The notes below the pieces were generated by a model. That model saw nothing but the letters and a program-made list of their open reading frames with translations. It made no database searches and was not told where the DNA came from. From NCBI RefSeq assembly GCF_018129385.1, contig NZ_JAFCLN010000007.1, positions 229,867-293,866 of the forward strand: DNA of 64,000 nt, given 5' to 3'. Position 1 is the stretch's first letter, and every line of letters begins with the position of its first letter. The translations under genes were made by a program, and so were the position numbers. The stretch comes from Bradyrhizobium lablabi. Its GTDB lineage: Bacteria; Pseudomonadota; Alphaproteobacteria; Rhizobiales; Xanthobacteraceae. Below are positions 51,965 to 60,635 of this stretch, piece by piece.

Positions 51965-53498
51965 CGTTCTGGCCATAGGTGATGGATCGCGCGGCGAGAT
52001 CGGAGTAAAGCCCTTCATAGAGAGCTCGAACGCGGTCCTTGTGGTAGTAAGAGGCAACGCGGCGGCGCATTACGTTCGCCATCTCCGCCTGCATGTCGCG
52101 ATCACGCAGGATTGTGGCCAGCGCTTCGGCCATCGCCGTCGGATTGCAGGGCTCGACAACGAAGCCTCCACGACCCTTGACCGGATCCCCATCGAAGCCC
52201 TCTAGGATCTCGCGACACGATCCGACATCGGTCGACACAATCGGTATCCCAACCGCGGCCGCTTCCAGCATCGCGATTGGTTGGGCTTCGCTGATGCTCG
52301 ATAGCGCCAGCACGTCGGCTGCGCCGAGGTAAGTCAGGACGTCCGGCACCCGGCCCGGGAACTGTATCGACGAGGCGACACCGAGCTGATCGACGAGCCG
52401 ATGACAGCTTGTCGCATACTCGGGATCCTCATCCTCCGGTCCGATCAGGATGGCCACGACGTCAGGCACGCGCTCCTTGAGCAGCGCGACCGCCATGATG
52501 AAGCTTCTGACATCCTTGATCGGAACGATGCGACCGATCATCAGTACTGTCGGTGATCGCGGCGCCGTGCTTTTCGGCACCGCCGCGAATTTGGCGACGT
52601 CGATGCCATTGGGGACGATCCGCAGCTTCTCGTCGGGCGCGCCGTCATGGCGCTGGAAGTTCTGATTGGCGCGGTACTGCGTGGTGATGATATCGGCGAA
52701 ATCGTAGCTGATCTTTGAGAAGGATTTGAATGCTTCCAGCCAGGTCGACCGCAGCTCGATCGGCTCGGCGGTCACGTAACCTCCAGCGCCTGAGTCGAAC
52801 AGCCAGTCCGACACCGCGAGCTCGATCCGGCGCTCGTTCGTGTAGATCCCGTGCTCGGTCAGGAGTAACGGCGCTTTCGCGGCTACCTTCGCGTAGCTAC
52901 CCACGATGCCGGCGAACCCGGTCGCCACGGCGTGAAACACGTGAGCTGATGGCAATGGAGTGCTGATCACGGCGAGCACGCTGCTCACAAGGAAACGCCA
53001 TGACCAGAAGAAGTCGAGGAGAGGGCCGTTGGGCAGAAGGCTTTCATATGCCTCCTCCATCGCGCGCCAGCCTTCCTTGGAATCCAGCAAGGCCGCCCGT
53101 CCCAAGCCTGTGATCCGCACGAGTTCAACCAATTCCGCGAACTCGTCTCCCTTTCCAGTGGTCAGCGCTCCGCGCAAACGCTGGAAGATTCGCTTCATGC
53201 TCTCTCCGTCGCGAGACGTCGGAATGCGTCCGCGAGGACAGACGTCGAGGAGGATGTCGGTGACGCCGAGCACATTGTTGGGAAGCACAAAACTGCGACG
53301 CCGTGGCTGACTTGAAATGCTGATCGCAATGACGTGGAACGTCAGGTTCGGCGAAGCGCGCATCAACGCGTCGGACCATGACGCCACGCCACCGAGAGTA
53401 TAAGGGTAGCCGCCCTCGACGATCAGGCAGACGTCAGCCGTCCGCTCCGCAATTGCCTGCTTCGTATCGGCCTGATGCTCGGACGGCGACGGCAACAT
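51939..53498 (-). CDS. pelF: PelF-like GT4-family glycosyltransferase
   Basis: A 519-residue cytoplasmic glycosyltransferase. The N-terminus DVCLIVEGGYPYTLGGVASW is typical of PelF. The C-terminal GT4 half has RIVPIKDVRSFIMAV, and SSISEAQPIAMLEAAAVG carries the EX7E signature. In Pel systems PelF is the soluble polymerase using UDP-sugars (UDP-GalNAc/GlcNAc). The ATG at 53498 shares one base with the PelE stop. An upstream ATG at 53552 would overlap PelE. Confidence 0.9.
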   Translation of the reverse strand: MLPSPSEHQADTKQAIAERTADVCLIVEGGYPYTLGGVASWSDALMRASPNLTFHVIAISISSQPRRRSFVLPNNVLGVTDILLDVCPRGRIPTSRDGESMKRIFQRLRGALTTGKGDEFAELVELVRITGLGRAALLDSKEGWRAMEEAYESLLPNGPLLDFFWSWRFLVSSVLAVISTPLPSAHVFHAVATGFAGIVGSYAKVAAKAPLLLTEHGIYTNERRIELAVSDWLFDSGAGGYVTAEPIELRSTWLEAFKSFSKISYDFADIITTQYRANQNFQRHDGAPDEKLRIVPNGIDVAKFAAVPKSTAPRSPTVLMIGRIVPIKDVRSFIMAVALLKERVPDVVAILIGPEDEDPEYATSCHRLVDQLGVASSIQFPGRVPDVLTYLGAADVLALSSISEAQPIAMLEAAAVGIPIVSTDVGSCREILEGFDGDPVKGRGGFVVEPCNPTAMAEALATILRDRDMQAEMANVMRRRVASYYHKDRVRALYEGLYSDLAARSITYGQNDDRHQYHN

Positions 53499-54412
53499 CA
53501 CGTCCTCCAGGCTGATAGTTGTCGCCGCGCGGATTCCTGGTGACCGGCACACGCCAGATCTGCAGGATCCAGTTCCTTTGCACGCGACAAGTCACCGACG
53601 GCAGACTCGATCTGTGTCCGCGCCTGCTCGCCTTCGAGCAGGCCGCTCGCAGCATAGGCAAGGCGGGCTTGCGCGAGATTGCACCAACTCTGCGCTATCA
53701 GCGGATGCGCGGCCGCTGTGGCCTGACAGACGCCCACCTTGCCGACAAATATGGCGTGCAGCTTGGACATGACAGTCGCCGCCAGCACGCGAACCGACGC
53801 ATCGGAGTCGCGCAGGCCGCGTCTCAATACGGCAACCAATCCCGTCTCGAATTTCCGATAAACAACGCCCAGAGCCTCGAGCTTTTCCGGTTGTGATCCC
53901 TCAGAAATGACGTCCATCAGCGGATGGATACGGGAGGCCCCTTCGATACGGATGCGGTGGTCGAGTAAGGCGATGTGAACGCGCTCGCAGAGTTCGACCT
54001 CGTCATGCTCTGTTGTCGTGCGCGCAACGCCTCGATCGCGCGCGATCCACGAATGGATCGGTGACGAGAACGCAATAGCCATCGCAACGAGCGTACCGAA
54101 CGGCCCCGCCACGGCGGACCAGGCCACGATCTGCAACGCCGTGAAGTAGCGCTCCCGATTCCGGGCGTGGCGTGCGCGCCATACTAGAAGGGCCGCCAGC
54201 GCCGCGCAGCCAAAGACATCAACGACGATGTAGGTGCCTAGCTGAATCTGCCCGTTAAGTAGCGCGCTGAGCAGCGCGGTTTGACATCCGAGCAGCGCGA
54301 CAGCAAGACTGGAACGCCAGCGCGTCAGTACGGCAAGGCGGCGGAAGCGCCGCACGAGCCGTGCAATCTCTCTTCGACCGAACACGAGTGGCAGGGCCGC
54401 GGCGGACGTCAT
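53498..54412 (-). CDS. PelE-like membrane protein
   Basis: A 304-residue protein with two or three N-terminal hydrophobic segments (SSLAVALLGCQTALLSALL; TYIVVDVFGCAALAALLVW; a third near residue 100) and a soluble helical C-terminal half. The helical half contains weak TPR-like pairs (IAQSWCNLAQARLAYAASGL, LSRAKELDPADLA). Size, layout and position between PelD- and PelF-like genes match PelE, a TPR membrane protein of the Pel synthase complex. The identification rests mainly on context. Its ATG overlaps the upstream stop as ATGA. Confidence 0.7.
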   Translation of the reverse strand: MTSAAALPLVFGRREIARLVRRFRRLAVLTRWRSSLAVALLGCQTALLSALLNGQIQLGTYIVVDVFGCAALAALLVWRARHARNRERYFTALQIVAWSAVAGPFGTLVAMAIAFSSPIHSWIARDRGVARTTTEHDEVELCERVHIALLDHRIRIEGASRIHPLMDVISEGSQPEKLEALGVVYRKFETGLVAVLRRGLRDSDASVRVLAATVMSKLHAIFVGKVGVCQATAAAHPLIAQSWCNLAQARLAYAASGLLEGEQARTQIESAVGDLSRAKELDPADLACAGHQESARRQLSAWRT

Positions 54413-55458
54413 GAGCGCGTCTCCAACGCCACATCCGGGCATGCGTGCAGAATTGTCGCAAAGGCGCGTCCCATCTCGTTCGAGCGGCGGTGAAACTCGC
54501 TTGCATCCCTCGATGCATCGAAGTCGCAAACGATCACCGCCAACTGCTCCGCAGCATCACCGGATGGAGGCACGCGGACCACAGCACGCTCGACGCGCGG
54601 CTCGCTATCGGTTGAGTCTGGCGGGAGTTCGCGTTTGGCGTCTCCAGCCATCATCGTCTCGACTGCGAGGCCGGTAAGCGCCTGCATCGATCCCGTGGGG
54701 CGGACGCTGTCGTCCGCGATTGCCCACACCGGCACGTAACTGCCGTGGTCCTCTAGATAGATCGTGATGGTCGAGACGCCGGTGGCGACCCGGAACAACT
54801 CGCCACAGCTCTGCGCCGCGGCTCGCCGATTGCTCAGATCGATCAGCGCGAGGGCTCGCGAGAACGCCGCCGCGCTGCCGGTTTCAAGCGCCAGCCGACG
54901 TTCGAGCGCGTAGATTTCGATTGCGGCACGCTCGACGCCGCCGCTGAGGTCATTGGCACGGCGACGCATGGCTGCAAGCTGGTCGGTCAGTTCCTGGAAT
55001 TGATGAATATGCAGGTTGCGCAAGCCGCCGAGAACCAGGGCGGTTGCCAGCCAGGTGGCCGGCTGGACCGCGACCGTCCGCGCGTACGCGTAGTAGTCCT
55101 GGACCGCGGAAGCGGGCGACAATTGAGCAAAATATATGACGGACGCCGCAATGCTCGCGACGAGGCCGCCGTTGACGCCGTATTGGCACGACGCCAGAAG
55201 CACAGGAAGCCAGTAAGGATGCGGCAGCCCCAGAACGTCGGCGGTGCCAAACAGCCAATGCTGGAAGGCCGTGATCAGGCCAAGCATAAAGAACGTCTCG
55301 AGGAACAGCCTTCGCCATTCCGTGAGCAAAAGAATCTCGAGTAAGGGCAGATCCCGGTGCGCCACGCCGTCGTCGCCCGTCTTCGCACTTCGATCCTCAC
55401 GGCGGTTGCTCGCGGGCGCCGGGACCGCCAGATCACCCTTGATCGAAGTGCTCGACAT
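54409..55458 (-). CDS. PelD-like membrane GAF protein lacking the GGDEF domain
   Basis: A 349-residue protein with about four hydrophobic helices between residues 40 and 150, a short helical linker (QFQELTDQLAAMRRRANDL), and a GAF-like domain to the C-terminus (SCGELFRVATGVSTITIYLED, ERAVVRVP). The topology is that of PelD, which in Pseudomonas ends with a degenerate GGDEF domain whose RxxD site binds c-di-GMP. Here the protein stops after the GAF domain, with no GGDEF part and no following fragment. Allosteric c-di-GMP control by the usual route therefore seems lost. I chose the ATG at 55458; a TTG start at 55605 is less likely. Confidence 0.75.
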   Translation of the reverse strand: MSSTSIKGDLAVPAPASNRREDRSAKTGDDGVAHRDLPLLEILLLTEWRRLFLETFFMLGLITAFQHWLFGTADVLGLPHPYWLPVLLASCQYGVNGGLVASIAASVIYFAQLSPASAVQDYYAYARTVAVQPATWLATALVLGGLRNLHIHQFQELTDQLAAMRRRANDLSGGVERAAIEIYALERRLALETGSAAAFSRALALIDLSNRRAAAQSCGELFRVATGVSTITIYLEDHGSYVPVWAIADDSVRPTGSMQALTGLAVETMMAGDAKRELPPDSTDSEPRVERAVVRVPPSGDAAEQLAVIVCDFDASRDASEFHRRSNEMGRAFATILHACPDVALETRS

Positions 55459-55614
55459 GACCGGATACTCACTAGAGGGCGCTCGCGGCCTGACGACGCA
55501 AGCTCCCTTTTTCAGGCCGCATGCAATCTTCGCGCAAAGCACGCACCGGACGGCACATGCGCGCGCCTGTCGACTGGTGTAACCGCTGACTTTAGGCAAC
55601 GCCAACCAAGAACC

Positions 55615-55628
55615 CTGATCTGCATCAG
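55615..55628. promoter_or_regulatory. Fnr-like box 2 (CTGATCTGCATCAG)
   Basis: Identical to the 14-mer at 47997-48010. It lies between the GH114 gene and the PelD-like gene, 157 bp upstream of the latter's ATG, and heads the PelD-PelE-PelF-PelG-SDR-TPR transcription unit. Confidence 0.6.
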
Positions 55629-55681
55629 ATCGACGTCAGCGCTGTCGGTGGCCAGTATTTCTCTCGCGGCTTTTTCGGAAA

Positions 55682-56593
55682 TCAGCGGCTCTCGGACACG
55701 ATCCGGTCCAGCGATCGCGTCGCGACGTAGGGGTGATGACCAAATTCGCGTTCCCGACGATAGATTTCCGCCATCGTGCTCGTGTCATCGGGATTCCAGT
55801 AGTCGAGGCTCAGAATCGGCAATGGCGGATTTCTGCGCGTCGCGGGCTGAAGCAGCGCCAGCTGCTGGTCGAGCTGGTGACGATCCACCCAAGTAAAGCC
55901 TTCGCCGAGCGGCCCGGGCGAGGTCATCAGGCTCTCGGCAATCACAGCGTCGATCTGTCCGGCGATATCCGGCAACAGGGCATAACCCCTGTTCATGATC
56001 AGCATCATGTCCGGCCAGCGGGTGCGGATAGACGCCACCAGCTCGATGGCGGCAGCACGCATCCCGCGATAGCAGACCTGGTTCAGTTGTTCGAGATACG
56101 GGGGCGAGTCGAGGGTATCGAGCATCAGGCCGGTGAAACCCTGCGCCGCAATAGCCGGGATCCGGACGTCGAGAATGAGCGATCGCCATGCCGGATGCCT
56201 GATATCGACGCGATGGATCCCGGGCCAATCCGGGTTCTCCGGAAGCAACGCCGCGGGATCGAGCTGCGCCACGAGCGCGTCCGACATGCTGATTTCGCCG
56301 AGGCTGAGATAACCGCAAACCCTTGCGCCGCCGCTGGCGACCACGCTGATCGAGCCTCGAAAGGCCGGGTCCAGCACCACAATATCGTAGCTTGCCAGTA
56401 CAGCCTCCTCGGCTGCCGCTCCGTAGAATGCCAGCCAACGGATGGGCTTCCGCGCGACGGCGCTCACTCGTATTGAGCCGGCCGCTCTGGTGGTCGCAGA
56501 CAAGAACGCTGCACCCGCAGCGAGGAATCCCCGACGTGTCGACCGCCCCCAGCCGGCGGCCAGTCGGTCGATAGAGGACCCTTCTTCGATCAT
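55682..56593 (-). CDS. GH114-type polysaccharide hydrolase (PelA N-terminal-domain-like, Tat signal)
   Basis: A 303-residue protein with a twin-arginine signal (STRRGFLAAGAAFLS). The mature part matches the endo-alpha-1,4-polygalactosaminidase fold: WLAFYGAAAEEAVLASYDIV, GYLSLGEIS, GFTGLMLDTLDS and LIMNRGYALL. These are the strands that carry the acidic catalytic residues of PelA's hydrolase domain. In standard Pel systems this domain is fused to the rest of PelA; here it is separate. It would trim or release the polymer in the periplasm. It overlaps the SDR gene stop by 4 bp. Confidence 0.85.
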   Translation of the reverse strand: MIEEGSSIDRLAAGWGRSTRRGFLAAGAAFLSATTRAAGSIRVSAVARKPIRWLAFYGAAAEEAVLASYDIVVLDPAFRGSISVVASGGARVCGYLSLGEISMSDALVAQLDPAALLPENPDWPGIHRVDIRHPAWRSLILDVRIPAIAAQGFTGLMLDTLDSPPYLEQLNQVCYRGMRAAAIELVASIRTRWPDMMLIMNRGYALLPDIAGQIDAVIAESLMTSPGPLGEGFTWVDRHQLDQQLALLQPATRRNPPLPILSLDYWNPDDTSTMAEIYRREREFGHHPYVATRSLDRIVSESR

Positions 56594-57513
56594 GACAACA
56601 GCGTTGCGCCTTGTTCCATCTCGCGAGATATGCGCGCGATCAGGCCTTGGAAGTCAGTCGGCGGAGGTGGACAGCCGAGCGTTTCGAGCAGATCGGTACT
56701 CCCGATGATGGTGCGTGGCTCGTTGCCTCGCACCCTCGACCAGTCCACCTCGATGTCCACCTTCCGGCCGGAGAACTCTATCAGCATCTCGACCAGATCG
56801 CGCAAAAGCGGCGCCTGGCCGCTACAGATATTCACGACGCCGCGGGCATCCAGTTTGTCCGCGAGCTGGCACAGCAGCGTGGCAATGTGCTCAACGTCGA
56901 TCATGTCACGCCGCACATCAATATTGCCGACATGCAGCGTGCCGCGGTTGCCTGGCATGGACGCGATCTGGCTGGCAAAGTCCCCGATCGCCAGATGCGT
57001 TGGCATATTGGGGCCCAGCGCATTGAAGATGCGCGCCACCAGCACGGGTGTGTCGGTTGCATCGCCGTAAGCAAGCGCCGCGCGGGTCTGGGCCTGCTTG
57101 CTGATGCCATAGGCGGAGAGCGGTGCGCAAGTCGCCGTTTCGCGGACGGGTTCGCCGTCCTGAATCGCACTGCCGTACTCCGCGGCACTGCCGGCGATGA
57201 TCAATCGAGGCCGCAGGCCTGTTCGTTTGAGCGCGCGAAACAGGGCGCGCACCAGATCGCCATTGATGTGCGCAAGCTCGGCTGGCGTTCCGCGCGCCTG
57301 CCCTGCGAGATGAAAAATGCAGTCGGGCTCCGCATCTTCGAGGATCCAGTCGAGAGCCAATGAATCCCAAGACGCCTCATCCAGAACAGCATGCGTCACG
57401 TCGGCGGAAGGCCTGCGACCAATCGTCGTGACTGCCACGCCGCGCTGGCGAAGCGCGTCGACAAGATGTCGACCGATGAAACCCCGACCGCCAGTTACGA
57501 CGGCGCTACGCAT
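56590..57513 (-). CDS. SDR-family NAD(P)-dependent sugar-nucleotide epimerase/reductase
   Basis: A 307-residue extended SDR. It has the cofactor motif TGGRGFIGRH, AGSAAEYGSA, the catalytic YGISK and ARIFNALGPNMP. It resembles GDP-4-dehydro-6-deoxymannose reductase-like enzymes. With the neighbouring nucleotidyltransferase it probably makes a special NDP-sugar. I set the start at 57513 (MRSAVVTGG), overlapping the nucleotidyltransferase stop by 8 bp; a longer frame to 57627 is not supported. Confidence 0.82.
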   Translation of the reverse strand: MRSAVVTGGRGFIGRHLVDALRQRGVAVTTIGRRPSADVTHAVLDEASWDSLALDWILEDAEPDCIFHLAGQARGTPAELAHINGDLVRALFRALKRTGLRPRLIIAGSAAEYGSAIQDGEPVRETATCAPLSAYGISKQAQTRAALAYGDATDTPVLVARIFNALGPNMPTHLAIGDFASQIASMPGNRGTLHVGNIDVRRDMIDVEHIATLLCQLADKLDARGVVNICSGQAPLLRDLVEMLIEFSGRKVDIEVDWSRVRGNEPRTIIGSTDLLETLGCPPPPTDFQGLIARISREMEQGATLLS

Positions 57514-58303
57514 GACCCAGAAAAGCCTCGCGATCTTCCTCAAACATCTTCTGCGCAAGTGCAAAGTCGTCGGGCCGTCCGATATCAAGCCAGATGCAAT
57601 TGTCCTGGTAGCAGACGACGTTGCCATTGCCGCCTTTGATCTTCAGCAAGAGATTCGGCATGTCCAGATAGTCGACGTTGGACACATGGGGCCGCACGGC
57701 CTCCCGTTGGAGGATGTAGACACCCATGCTGACGTGATACTTGCTGGTCGGCTTCTCGCGGTAGGCGCACATCCGATTCCGGGCGTCGAATTCGATCAAG
57801 CCGAAGTCGATCTTGTTCTCGCGCTCATAGACGCCGACCGATGCATCGGCATTCTCGGCGAGATGGCGCAGCGCCATATCCCTGAGGTTCATCGTGGTCA
57901 GGAGATCGCCGTTCGTCACGAAGAACGTATCGTCCAGGTGAGGGAGCATGTTGCCGAGCGCGCCCGCAGTACCTAGCGGCTTGTCCTCGTCGCTGTAATA
58001 CAGTTTAAGCCCGAGATCCGAACCGTCGCCAAAGTACACTTCAATCAGATGTCGAAGGTGATTGACGGCGATGATCACCTCGCGCACTCCAGCCGCTCTC
58101 ATCCGCCGGAGAAGGAGCTCCAGGATGGGCATGTCACCGAGCGGCATCAGGGGTTTCGGGAACAGCGCCGAATAAGGATGGAGGCGCGTACCCTTGCCTC
58201 CTGCCATGACGACCGCCTGACGGACGATAACAGGCGGCGGTTCGCAGATGGGATAGGCGAGACTGTTCGCAGACCGCGACCCGGGAAAAGAAAGTTCATT
58301 CAT
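57506..58303 (-). CDS. Sugar-1-phosphate nucleotidyltransferase
   Basis: A 265-residue NTP-transferase. It has the nucleotide-binding signature VMAGGKGTRLHPYSALFPKP, then GVREVIIAVNHL, TNGDLLTTMN and FGLIEFDARNRMCAYREKP. Enzymes of this form activate glucose- or mannose-type sugar-1-phosphates. The first 27 residues precede the usual domain start, but GGAGACGG before the ATG at 58303 supports it. It heads the nucleotidyltransferase-SDR-GH114 unit, with an Fnr-like box about 190 bp upstream. Confidence 0.86.
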   Translation of the reverse strand: MNELSFPGSRSANSLAYPICEPPPVIVRQAVVMAGGKGTRLHPYSALFPKPLMPLGDMPILELLLRRMRAAGVREVIIAVNHLRHLIEVYFGDGSDLGLKLYYSDEDKPLGTAGALGNMLPHLDDTFFVTNGDLLTTMNLRDMALRHLAENADASVGVYERENKIDFGLIEFDARNRMCAYREKPTSKYHVSMGVYILQREAVRPHVSNVDYLDMPNLLLKIKGGNGNVVCYQDNCIWLDIGRPDDFALAQKMFEEDREAFLGHA

Positions 58304-58604
58304 ACGCCGTCTCCATAATTGCGGCGACGGTCACCCTCACGCTTGCTATCAGAACGGGTACCGCCGCATACCGATGACGCAGCGCCGAAAACAGAGTAGC
58401 GCCAGGTATCCAGAAATTGCATTTCTGTAGCCAAGAAGTATTGATGTCATGGACTGTAACTTATCGAATGCATCAACAGCCAACGCCAATATCTGATTTG
58501 CGTCAGATGAACTTTGAGGGCTCGATTTCCGTTGCCCGCATCGTTCTGCAACCAGCAGAGAGCTGGACCATCCAATCACGACCCCACCGTGCTTACCTGA
58601 GAGA
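58304..58604. promoter_or_regulatory. Intergenic region with Fnr-like box 3 (CTGATTTGCGTCAG, 58493-58506)
   Basis: This 300-bp gap between the PelA-like gene and the nucleotidyltransferase gene holds no credible gene. CTGATTTGCGTCAG at 58493-58506 is the third copy of the palindrome, with G replacing A in one half-site. It would control the nucleotidyltransferase-SDR-GH114 unit. Nothing else recognisable was seen. Confidence 0.5.
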
Positions 58605-60524
58605 CTATTGCTGAGGTGCGAGAACGGAGCCGACGCAATCCATCTTGATCTCGACCGCATCTCTCGCGGTTGCCGGAACGACGAACTTCAAATTTCCGGC
58701 ACTATCGGCTTGTGCAGTCTGCTGCCAGATATCCTCGCCTGCCCGAGCCACCTTGATCGTGTAGTATCCGGGGACGGCGCCCGACCAGAGAAACGAGCCA
58801 CTACCGTAACCGCGCGCCGCGAAACTCGCCGTACATGGGCCTTTCACGAGGTGACCGACGCGCCATCGGCTCTCGACGAGAGTCATGCTCGGAGCATCCG
58901 TGCCGGAGTGGGCCAACGGGCGAAGAACGACAGTGGCCTGCTCGATCGCCTCGTCGAGCGCGACATAGAGCGTGGTACCGGCTCGCTTCTGCCCTACGAC
59001 ACCGACGCTGAGCTGAATGTCCACTTCGCGATCTTCGGCGCCGTCGAACCGGATCGTCTGTAGTGCGCCACGATTGCTAATCCGCCAGGCCGCGCTGCCG
59101 ACGCGATCTATTCGCGCGTGAAAGAATCCATCGACTATGGCCGCATACCCGTCCACGGACACGGGGTTAAGGGCGCCATCATTCGCCTCGCGCAGCACCT
59201 CCTTCACCGAGCGCAGCGGGGCCGGATATTCGCCCACATAGGCATGGTAGCCGACGGCGAACGGCTTGAGGCGACGTGGTGCCTCGGTATTGAGAATGGA
59301 TTGCTTCAGCGCAACGAACCCGTTTTCACCGACCGGCCCCTCCTTGTTGTAGTAGCTATCATCACTGATAGGCATATTGATGAGTTGATCGGGCCCCGCG
59401 GCGGTCAAAGGCGCAAGGTTTGAAATCGACGGATGCTCCGCATCGAACCGTGAGAGCGTCGCGCGCAGGCGGCGCAACGGCAAATCGACGTTGCTGGAGG
59501 CCAGCAGGCGTTCTTGCAGGATTTGCGCCTGTCTGCCGCTCCTGCCGAAATTCGTGGCAGCCTCCTCGCGAAGCTCGACGGTCGTCGGCAGGTCTTTGAA
59601 CGGCTCGATCAAGTCGCGCAGGACGACCTCGCCAGCCACCAGTGAATTGTTCCGGGCGTCCTTGATCTTGCTCGATCGGGTCCAGCCTTCATTGTCGAGC
59701 ACACCGAGGAACAGCCGATTGCCCGATGCGGTGGTGGTGTCCGGCACCGGCTGGCCGTTCGCACCCAAAGCCTCAGCAAAGAACGCAAACGGATTGATCA
59801 GCCACCTACCCTGGTACAGCGGGGGTCGTTGATGGCAGAACTCGTAGCCGAGCGCGGCATATCCGCCTCGCCCACCGATCGCCACCAGAACCGCCGGCCG
59901 CCTTCCGTCAGAAGGCGGTGTTTCGAGCATCAGTCCGATGTGCGTACCGGGCGCGTTCGCAGCAATCACCGGATAGTCGGGGATAACCGAGTCAAGGCGG
60001 CATTCGAATTCGATCAGGCCGGAATCCTTGTACGCAACGCGGGTTCCCAGCGTCGGCCCGATGTAATCACCGGTGTGACGGATACCGAGCATGCTGAGCA
60101 GCCGGTTCACTGCCAGAAGATTGGCCGAGCCGGGCACGACACCGATATCGCCCAGAACCACATAACGCAGGCTCCGGCCCGCGACCTGGTTGGCCCAGGC
60201 GAGATAGGCGTCGCTATCCGCAACCGGCCCGGCGAACCAGGTGATCACGCCGCGGTACCGCTCCATCTCGGCCGGACTCGGCAACCCTCTGCCAATGTCT
60301 CGAAATCTGACGATGAAGCCGAGATGATTGAGCGGCAGTTCGGCGAAGCGATGAATCCGCGAGTGCTCGGCACCGCCTTCCTGCGCACCATCATAGAGCG
60401 CAAGAATCTCGCGCTTGACAGGCACCGGCTCCTGCGCTGCAGCCGCCAGCGCGCCACAATCGGCAAGAGCGACTAGCAGACCGGCTGCGAGCAGCCTCCA
60501 GCGAAGACGGTTTGATACGGCCAT
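58605..60524 (-). CDS. PelA C-terminal-like exported protein (deacetylase-like region, degenerate)
   Basis: A protein of about 639 residues with a signal peptide (MAVSNRLRWRLLAAGLLVAL) from the ATG at 60524; ATGs at 60569 and 60623 are alternatives. After the signal, ILALYDGAQEGG, RFAELPLNHLGFIVRFRDIG and GVITWFAGPV match the Rossmann-like domain that follows the hydrolase in PelA. A deacetylase-like region follows, where PelA has a DxD motif and later HxxxH. Here I see LGVLDNEGW (D-N-E) and no clear HxxxH, so the active site looks altered. The C-terminus is a beta-rich binding-like part. With the separate GH114 gene this makes PelA a split protein. Confidence 0.72.
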   Translation of the reverse strand: MAVSNRLRWRLLAAGLLVALADCGALAAAAQEPVPVKREILALYDGAQEGGAEHSRIHRFAELPLNHLGFIVRFRDIGRGLPSPAEMERYRGVITWFAGPVADSDAYLAWANQVAGRSLRYVVLGDIGVVPGSANLLAVNRLLSMLGIRHTGDYIGPTLGTRVAYKDSGLIEFECRLDSVIPDYPVIAANAPGTHIGLMLETPPSDGRRPAVLVAIGGRGGYAALGYEFCHQRPPLYQGRWLINPFAFFAEALGANGQPVPDTTTASGNRLFLGVLDNEGWTRSSKIKDARNNSLVAGEVVLRDLIEPFKDLPTTVELREEAATNFGRSGRQAQILQERLLASSNVDLPLRRLRATLSRFDAEHPSISNLAPLTAAGPDQLINMPISDDSYYNKEGPVGENGFVALKQSILNTEAPRRLKPFAVGYHAYVGEYPAPLRSVKEVLREANDGALNPVSVDGYAAIVDGFFHARIDRVGSAAWRISNRGALQTIRFDGAEDREVDIQLSVGVVGQKRAGTTLYVALDEAIEQATVVLRPLAHSGTDAPSMTLVESRWRVGHLVKGPCTASFAARGYGSGSFLWSGAVPGYYTIKVARAGEDIWQQTAQADSAGNLKFVVPATARDAVEIKMDCVGSVLAPQQ

Positions 60525-60635
60525 AGCCCGTTTCCATAACATCCTGTGCCACATCGCATTGAGCGACATACTCCGTTGATCAGGCGACGCTTTTCCTCCC
60601 CCTTGTGGTCCGCCAATGTTCATCCAGGTCAGCCA

